A stretch of DNA of 13,000 bases from Apostichopus japonicus (taxonomy: Eukaryota; Echinodermata; Holothuroidea; Aspidochirotida; Stichopodidae), in NCBI RefSeq assembly GCF_037975245.1, contig NC_092568.1, positions 19,117,001-19,130,000 on the forward strand, in the 5' to 3' direction. The position numbers and the translations under genes were made by a program. Below the pieces are notes generated by a model, which made no database searches, had not been told where the DNA came from, and worked only from the letters and a program-made list of their open reading frames with translations. Positions 7,285-13,000 of the stretch are shown piece after piece (position 1 is the first letter of the stretch; every line of letters starts with the position of its first letter).

Positions 7285-10200
7285 CTGTAGATAAAATTAA
7301 AAAAATGTAAAAATATAAATAACAATATAACAACTTTTGACCTTCGCCGCAAAATAACCATAAAGTCTATAAAGATATATCTATTAAGATACCATAAACA
7401 ATGTTAGGCATTTACGGAACTGTAGTTTATATTTATATATTTTTTTTAACTATGACAATTGTTTTAATATCAATCTATAATCTACAGTCGCAAGGGTATA
7501 TAAGATGTTTTTCAACTAATCAGCTTATATGAGGTCTATATACTGAATTTAGCTGCATGGGTTTATATGTAGGCTTAAACAAGAAAGAAACATGCGTATC
7601 AGTTCCAAACACATTAATCTGGATGAAGCAATTTATATATGGGATGGGTTATTCATTCCATTTCCCCACATGGTATATAAACTAACAAGGTTTTGGAACA
7701 CATGTGGGCAAACCAGTGTGGCCCGCCGGCGGCATGCGCAACTCAAGCCAATTTTCTGCGGCCTATGTGGTTTTCAATAACATATTAATATTGAACCTCC
7801 TAACAACAATGTAAAAATGAAATATTTTTGGTTTGGGAAGTTTGTATACAGGGCTTACCTGTGACAGACCATGTTCATACTTTCCCACAATAATAACGCA
7901 ATGTATCAAATTTGTGTGACTGGAGTAGGTACATAATTAATTGCAAGTTGTGCCACATGAATTGGGTACAAATTTCACCGTGGTCAGCTAAATCAATTTC
8001 TTGCCCACCCCTAGGGTAGAAGAAACCGAGAAAATAATATATGTATCAGATCCATATGTATAACATGGAAGTTATTTACACAAAACATGCCGGGTAATTC
8101 ATTTAATATACCATTCACATGGCATATATGCATTAACCAATCTTTTTTGACATACCGCGGTCATGATGCTAAAGAGAAAGCACTTACCTTGGTTTTGATA
8201 CATCAGCTAATTTATGTTTGATAACGAGAAACCTCAGTATTTTGGGAACTGGTTTCTTAGGGTCGTGGTGGTACACCCTGAGGACAACAGCACTAGCCAA
8301 TACAGAGAGGCAGGATAACGCGATCATGGCGGAGAACAGGGCCACTGAAATGAAACATATAAACCAAAAAAAGACGACATTTTAAAGCCATTGTTATGAT
8401 AAGAAAGTATATGGTACGGTAGTTTTTACTACCAGAAAGTAAACTTAAGGACACGTGTCAAGAGGGGATAACAGTGCTACCCAAAATGCATTGTGCATGC
8501 GTAAACAATTAATTATAAGTACTTGTTATTGCCAGGGCCCAAATAATCAAATACCTGTCCATAGTGAGGCTCCTTTCGTCTTTTGTTGACTTTGTCAAAG
8601 ATATGGACTTTCTTTCAAAATCTGATCCCCGGCTTTATTTGCTAAGCATTTGCAAAGGGTCCCTACACCAAACACACCACACAGTTAGACCTTAAATATC
8701 ACTTCCTATTGGTTTGTCCCTGGCATTTAAATATGGAGAGAACGATACCATGTAAAGACCATGATTCCATACGTTATGAGCTAAATATATATATCTAAAG
8801 AGACTTTCTATTATATGTTTGAACCTGCTTATAGCGGACAACAAACTACCGTACCCCACGTCACTCCACCCCCCCCCCCTTAAGTGTATGTGGAAAATGA
8901 GTATACACTATTGAATACCTTATATCAGGGAGCTGCTGTTAGAGTAGCAGCTCCCTGCTTATATCATCCCGGGGTTTCTTAATTAACACTACAGGGTCTT
9001 GGGCTGTAACACTCCATAACTCTCGTATCGTCAGACCAGGGAGGTAAAGTAGCAGCTCCCTGGTCAGACACGCCGTGCTTACCAATAATGGGGGAGTCGT
9101 CCCCGCTCCGCGGCATACTACCCACCACAATCTGCTGAAAGAGTACGAACGCTAACACGTTGCTGACACTGAGGGAGACTTTCTCGCCAGAATTTGGATG
9201 CATAATGAAGACAGCTATGATCATGGATGAGAGTAGCCCACTTGGTATCCACATACTGTAGATATAGAAGTTACCGATTCGTTTCATGAAGAATGCGTAA
9301 TGTACCTCCACGTAGGGGTTTGGGCAGCACGTATAAAGCACCTCTTCCTCTTGTACCAAAAATGTGTCAAGTTTCCAAACACCGTTCGGTGCAAAACCGT
9401 TCTCATTGGATGATGTTGTATTAGCGTAGCTCAGTTCCAACTATTGTTATTTAATTTAATACAAAAGAGAAAGAAAGATAAAAGAAACTAGATGTACATA
9501 GGTGCAAAGAAGAAGTAATTTGTCTATACTTTTAGATTTTTAAGGACATCAATCGTCAAATATGGACTGGTGGATATATGCTTAGGGGAACAATCAGTGT
9601 TCAACGGAGCTATGAAAGAAGGGGTATAATGAGATAAAGGGGGGGGGGGGATGGAAGACGGAGGTGGTTGGTCCAGAGTACAATTGCTCTAAAATATTTG
9701 AATTGCTCTATTGCGTTTATCTGTCACATGTGGATGGTGAACAAAAAGGTTAGATTTATGAAACCAGTCGTTTAGCTAACTACTCGAAAGTTTCAGTACT
9801 ATGGAAACGTTGAAGTGCCATGAATACGTTAAGATCTTTTCATATAAAGATAGTAGCGATTTTCAACAAAATGATTATGTTTTTCAGTTGACAAATTCTT
9901 TCAAACGCAATAAGCTAGAAATTCGATATTTTGCTTCAAAAATGATCATTTATCAAATGTCATAAGTAGCAAATTGGTCAATTTGATCACTCAAAAATCT
10001 TTGACAATTCAACATTTACCACCGAAATTATTACTTACGCGGTCATATCGGAATAACATCGTTTCAAACATAAGTTATAAAACGTTTCAATGCAAAACAA
10101 TTGTGTGTTCCGGTTAACATATCTACAATTATTTATTCAAAGTGAGTTCCGGAAGTGAAAACCGATATAGAAATTTCATACTTGGTGACCCTGTCGGTTA

Positions 10201-12138
10201 CAATTATCTTTGTATGACGGTCGACAATGAATTATACAAGAAATAGATTAACTTATAAACAATTGAGACCCTGATGGAGGAGTTATGAACAACACCGTGG
10301 GCTAAAATAATGCGATGCAGCTCTAAAAAGTTAAACCCTATACGTGCCCAAAAGAGAGAAAGATGTTTTACATTAAATTCAGCCATCAACTAAAATGGAC
10401 TACGTTGTATTACTATTTGTCGAAACTTGTTTTACATGAAGTTATTTTTCAAACTTTTCTATTTCAATATTTAATTCATATTTTTCTATAGTAAATTAAC
10501 CGTGTATTAACATAACGAAAAGAACGATATGCAAAAAGAAAAGAAAATACTCACTTGATCACTGTCGTAACTGTAAGAGCTAAAAACTATTTGACAGATT
10601 TGTGTGTCGAACGGGAAAAGTGTCATATGTAGTCGGCAGTAGACGGTCAAATCCGACAGATCATAGTAGTTGACATAACCGCTGCTGTTAACAATAGCGT
10701 ACGGCTCAAAAATATTGACGTAAGCATTCCCGACGTCAAGCCTGTATAGAGATTCAGAGAAGAACGGTAGAGTGTAAGGCAGGCATGTAGCCAGGGGTAG
10801 AAGGGGGGGGGGTGGGACTGGCTGGATATTTATCATTTTAGAATTAGTTATCAGTACAATTTTGCGTTTTTTAATTTCAAGAAAATATTAACGGTTAAAT
10901 CATTCTCGTTTCTTTTCATTATGTAAGAAAGGATTTTTTTACAGCTTACGATTTTGAGAAGTATATATACAATCACAAATTCTCTAGAACTTTTTTTTCG
11001 GTTAAATAAAATTAAGCAACAACAGTTATATATCTTCCCAAATAGTTAGTTTTACTTATATATAGATCACATCATCATTTTCACCTTTAAGAGAGTGTTA
11101 CATTGTTTATTATTTATTGTTTATCAAGCAAACTGCTGCTTCTTTTCTGGTGTTTTTTTTTTTTTTGAAGAAAGTGTTTGAACAATTTTCAAATTTTAAA
11201 GCAAATTTAAGGTAAAATTTATAAAGGAAATGCCAGTTTTTATTCAAATGTGATATAATATGATTGATAGCTTCCAATCACACACCACCCACCCACCCAA
11301 TTCCACCCACCCACCCATATATATATCTTTATATGTACCGTTCATATGCTGTAATATCCGGCATCCATATATCGTCCGTGCGAAGAGATATCCGCTCCAC
11401 TCCACCGTAGTCCTCCGGATCCCACTTAAGCATGTCATCAACCCAGCCCTTCAAATGTAAAATGTAAAAAATGTAAGAATGAAATCTTATAATTAAAGTT
11501 ATCATAATCATATTTTATATAATAAAATAAATAACTAGGACAGTCTCTTGAAGAATTAATAAACCTATCAGCATATCTATAACCTGCATCAGTACATTGA
11601 ACATACCGTGACTTATGATTAAATATATCGTACATTGCATCATATTCAGCTCTGGAGAAGTCAAGTGAGAAACGAAACTTATTGATGTGAAATAATCTCA
11701 CCGGATACAGGAGAGGAGAGGAGAGGAGAGGAGAGGAGAGGAGAGGAGAGGAGAGGAGAGGAGAGGAGAGGAGAGGAGAGGAGAGGAGAGGAGAGGAGAG
11801 GAGAGGAGAGGAGAGGAGAGGAGAGGAGAGGAGAGGAGAGGAGAGGAGAGGAGAGGAGAGGAGAGGAGAGGAGAGGAGAGGAGAGGAGAGGAGAGGAGAG
11901 GAGAGGAGAGGAGAGGAGAGGAGAGGAGAGGAGAGGAGAGGAGAGGAGAGGAGAGGAGAGGAGAGGAGAGGAGAGGAGAGGAGAGGAGAGGAGAGGAGAG
12001 GAGAGGAGAGGAGAGGAGAGGAGAGGAGAGGAGAGGAGAGGAGAGGAGAGGTGAACTTACCATGTAAAAAGTGCCGATGATTGAAAGTCGCTGATTTTGT
12101 TCGTTCTTAAGCAAGACATAACAAGAACAAGTTTTAAT
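6900..12138 (-). CDS. Nicotinic acetylcholine receptor alpha-type subunit (Cys-loop channel), 5' end missing
   Basis: Six exons join through GT-AG introns with matching phases (0, 2, 0, 1, 2) into 424 residues. Numbering starts at the first visible residue. Landmarks: NQ of strand beta-1 (15-16), loop D Trp28, W-x-PD (54-57) and loop A Tyr61, Cys-loop Cys98-Cys112 with 13 residues between, vicinal Cys163-Cys164 with Tyr161 and Tyr168, TM1 183-205, TM2 213-232 with Glu211 before it and Leu221 at the 9' gate, TM3 about 246-268, a loop of about 110 residues, and TM4 about 392-414. Adjacent cysteines define alpha subunits that bind acetylcholine. Glu at -1' predicts cation selectivity. N-glycosylation sequons lie at 81 and 132. 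The usual loop B Trp is Tyr119 here. No frameshift or stop breaks the frame. It acts at the plasma membrane, assembling as a pentamer. The signal peptide and first helix lie outside the window. Confidence 0.9.
7285..8187 (-). other. Receptor intron E-F
   Basis: 0.9 kb, AT-rich. A 62-codon frame on the plus strand (7592-7780) has no recognisable features. Nothing else seen. Confidence 0.6.
8188..8344 (-). CDS. Receptor exon E: TM3 and start of cytoplasmic loop
   Basis: The acceptor TTTCATTTCAG ends at 8345 and a strong donor GTAAGT starts at 8187. Two bases complete a Val codon with exon D, then 51 codons read from ALFSAMIALSCLSVLAS (TM3) through VYHHDPKKPVPKILR, the standard post-TM3 amphipathic region, to a phase-2 end. 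Confidence 0.95.
8919..8964. mobile_element. 32-bp perfect-stem insertion with 7-bp direct repeats
   Basis: CTTATAT at 8919-8925 and 8958-8964 flank a 32-bp unit (8926-8957) with perfect 12-bp arms CAGGGAGCTGCT/AGCAGCTCCCTG around an 8-nt loop. It shares 15 contiguous bases, AGTAGCAGCTCCCTG, with the unit at 9037-9062. Confidence 0.6.
9030..9069. mobile_element. 26-bp near-palindromic insertion with 7-bp direct repeats
   Basis: GTCAGAC at 9030-9036 and again at 9063-9069 flank a 26-bp unit (9037-9062) that begins CAGGGAG and ends CTCCCTG, a perfect 7-bp terminal inverted repeat. Its CAGCTCCCTG half is shared with the larger unit at 8926-8957. It lies 13 nt inside the intron from the exon D donor. 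Confidence 0.55.
9083..9440 (-). CDS. Receptor exon D: loop C, TM1 and TM2 pore
   Basis: The phase-0 acceptor AACAATAG ends at 9441 and the donor GTAAGC starts at 9082; the exon ends in phase 1. 119 codons hold loop C (VLYTCCPNPYVEV, with the alpha-type cysteine pair and both aromatic-box tyrosines), TM1 (FYIYSMWIPSGLLSS onward) and TM2 after PNSGEK. The pore helix has Leu at 9' and ends GSMP, where the family usually has an acidic 20' residue. Confidence 0.97.
9441..10554 (-). other. Receptor intron C-D
   Basis: 1.1 kb of AT-rich DNA from donor GTGAGT to acceptor CAATAG, with a run of 12 G at 9639-9650. I see no additional exon or RNA gene. Confidence 0.6.
10555..10741 (-). CDS. Receptor exon C: Cys-loop and loop B
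   Basis: The acceptor CTATACAG ends at 10742 and a strong donor GTGAGT starts at 10554. One base completes the Arg codon from exon B, then 62 codons follow. They include IVNSSGYVNYY (with a glycosylation sequon), the Cys-loop from C98 through LFPFDTQ to C112, and loop B, FSSYSYDSDQ. The FPFD centre of the Cys-loop is canonical. Loop B lacks the family Trp. Confidence 0.95.
10780..10812. mobile_element. End fragment of the GTAGCCAGG-type element
   Basis: CAGGCATGTAGCCAGG matches 14 of the first 16 bases of the hAT-like element at 5766 and is followed by ten G (10803-10812). The rest of the element and any target duplication are missing. It lies in the intron, 38-70 nt upstream of the exon C acceptor. 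Confidence 0.5.
11288..11316 (-). repeat. GGGT repeats, G-quadruplex motif in receptor intron
   Basis: On the minus strand there are six GGG runs, in two groups of three separated by single T, with TGGAATT between the groups. This satisfies the G3 N1-7 quadruplex pattern. It starts about 22 nt past the donor of exon B and so would be present in the pre-mRNA. Confidence 0.7.
11339..11448 (-). CDS. Receptor exon B: loops D and A
   Basis: The acceptor TTTGAAG ends at 11449. It encodes 36 residues, GWVDDMLKWDPEDYGG to IWMPDITAYE, plus two bases of an Arg codon. W-x-D-x3-L-x-W-x-P-x-DYGG and IW-x-PD are hallmark motifs of cation-type Cys-loop receptors. The donor is the non-consensus GTACAT at 11338. 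Confidence 0.9.
11711..12050. repeat. Perfect pentanucleotide microsatellite, 68 copies of GAGAG
   Basis: 340 bp of uninterrupted 5-bp units (GAGAG, equivalently GGAGA), all purine on the plus strand and all pyrimidine on the minus strand. It lies inside the first visible receptor intron, 10 nt after the donor at 12060 and about 260 nt before the next acceptor. Its translated frame (Leu-Leu-Ser-Ser-Pro repeats) is not a protein. Confidence 0.97.
12061..12138 (-). CDS. Receptor exon A: strand beta-1/beta-2, EQNQ motif
   Basis: It encodes 26 residues including VLLKNEQNQRLSIIGTFYM, matching the family pattern VDEKNQ-x-L before loop D. It ends in phase 0 at a strong donor GTAAGT (12060-12055). 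From memory, vertebrate neuronal subunits also have an intron just before the loop D Trp. The acceptor AG at 12140-12139 is weak, but an in-frame TAA at 12147-12145 rules out a start much further upstream, so the exon is shorter than the usual exon 2. Confidence 0.75.
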
Positions 12139-12209
12139 CTTTAATTATAAAATACAAGGTTGTTGTTTTAATGATATTAATGAAGAATTACACCGCAACA
12201 TCTCGATTG

Positions 12210-12229
12210 TCGATATATCGATATATCGA
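12210..12229. repeat. Perfect 20-bp palindrome TCGATATATC/GATATATCGA
   Basis: A self-complementary run built from three CGAT units alternating with ATAT, with a further CGATT on each flank. It probably lies within an intron of the receptor gene. Confidence 0.75.
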
Positions 12230-12857
12230 TTGGCGGCAAAGTGCTTCAGAGTAATAAAAATATGATTTGTTAGGGTAAACATTTTATTTACATCATTTAG
12301 CTGGTTCAATTCAAGACTCTTTCAGGTTCTTGATTACGCAACAAAGAGAGAAAAGAACTATGTAATGCAAAATGCTAACATAATATATACTAAACGCCGG
12401 TCTACAGATAAATGTACAAAAATCCTTGAAGTTTCGACTCTAATATAAACTTACACCACGCATGTGTAGGCCTAAGTAACCCCCCTTTTTCTTGCAGGAA
12501 ATTTTGGTAATATTTCAAAGTAACGTTCCTTTGAGTCAAAATTCACAAATCATATACTCTTTAAATGTCTTAATATGGCAGCCCAAAACTTTCCCCACAT
12601 AAAACAAAAGTTTTGTGGAGACTATGAACCTCCAATTAAGATACTCACAAATCATTGGGAATTGCTAAATTGACTGGTAATAATTTCTCAAGCAAAATGC
12701 TTCAAAGATGGCAGTAAAACAATTTTGTTGACGTTTGACAATATGTTGACATTTTTAGAATATTTTGATGCGATAACAGTTGACGACAATAATTGCTAGG
12801 TCTACGTTTAGATATCAAAATACACATGCATAACAAACCAGTGGGTCAAGTGGAGAA

Positions 12858-12917
12858 AGGTGGGTGGGCATAAGACGTTAAGAAACCTAGCATCTAAAAG
12901 GTTATAGGTTCGATCCC
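12858..12917 (+). mobile_element. Possible tRNA-derived SINE remnant
   Basis: GGTTCGATCCC (12907-12917) is a perfect polymerase III B box. It is preceded by CATCTAAAAGG and, about 30 nt upstream, by TAAGACGTTAAG, which resembles the post-A-box segment of tRNA-derived SINEs. The A box itself is not clear. Confidence 0.35.
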
Positions 12918-13000
12918 TGGTCAAGCAAAGTAATATGGGACCTCTATTAATCAATTCAAAATGGACAGTTTTTTTTCCAACGGAAAGGGTCATTGTAATA

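Larger units (their letters stand above)
12139..13000. other. Upstream intron or flank of the receptor gene; no exon recognised
   Basis: No signal peptide or first-helix exon was found, so the gene probably extends beyond the window. A 20-bp palindrome lies at 12210-12229 and a SINE-like B box at 12907-12917. Confidence 0.45.

Noticed and set aside
7592-7780. 62-codon plus-strand frame in a receptor intron
   Set aside because: Short, no family resemblance, antisense within an intron.
8926-8957. MicroRNA or rho-independent terminator hairpin
   Set aside because: The stem is only 12 bp, too short for a microRNA precursor, and bacterial-type terminators do not apply in this eukaryotic intron.
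11711-12050. Array of regular repeats, as in a CRISPR
   Set aside because: The unit is 5 bp with no spacers, and the context is an animal intron.
11698-12114. 138-codon frame of Leu-Leu-Ser-Ser-Pro repeats on the minus strand
   Set aside because: It is the translation of the GAGAG microsatellite. Only its first 18 codons are real, and they belong to receptor exon A.

Overview
The window looks like nuclear DNA of a marine invertebrate deuterostome, most likely an echinoderm or a relative. This is an inference from its texture: genes split by GT-AG introns of about 0.4-1.2 kb, AT-rich intergenic DNA, microsatellites, many pure G/C runs, a tRNA-derived SINE head and repeats carrying the GTAGCCAGG motif. 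I see no bacterial operon, CRISPR array or viral gene.

Two genes can be read, both on the minus strand and both partial. The left one (about 1-2103) is the 5' end of a gene for the B subunit of DNA polymerase alpha-primase (POLA2-like). It has a first exon with the start codon, a second exon matching the conserved N-terminal helical domain, and a less certain third exon. A perfect E2F-type site lies about 190 bp upstream of its ATG, as expected for an S-phase replication gene. The right one (6900-12138) is a Cys-loop ligand-gated channel subunit of nicotinic acetylcholine receptor alpha type. Six exons join in frame into 424 residues without a break and reach the stop codon. They hold most of the ligand-binding domain, the Cys-loop, the vicinal cysteines of loop C, and TM1-TM4. 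The signal peptide and first helix must lie to the right, outside the window.

Between the two genes (2104-6821) is about 4.7 kb of intergenic DNA. It holds a non-autonomous hAT-like element with a perfect 8-bp target duplication (5758-6028), a diverged reverse copy of the same family (about 3590-3800), a SINE head (4086-4153), a large TA-rich hairpin and GC-rich low-complexity DNA.

The receptor introns are unusual. One has 68 perfect copies of a 5-bp purine repeat starting 10 nt past the splice donor. One has a G-quadruplex motif just after a weak donor. One carries two tiny near-palindromic insertions of 26 and 32 bp, each flanked by its own 7-bp direct repeat. This pair is the most novel-looking thing in the window. 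The two genes have no evident functional link and appear to be simple neighbours.
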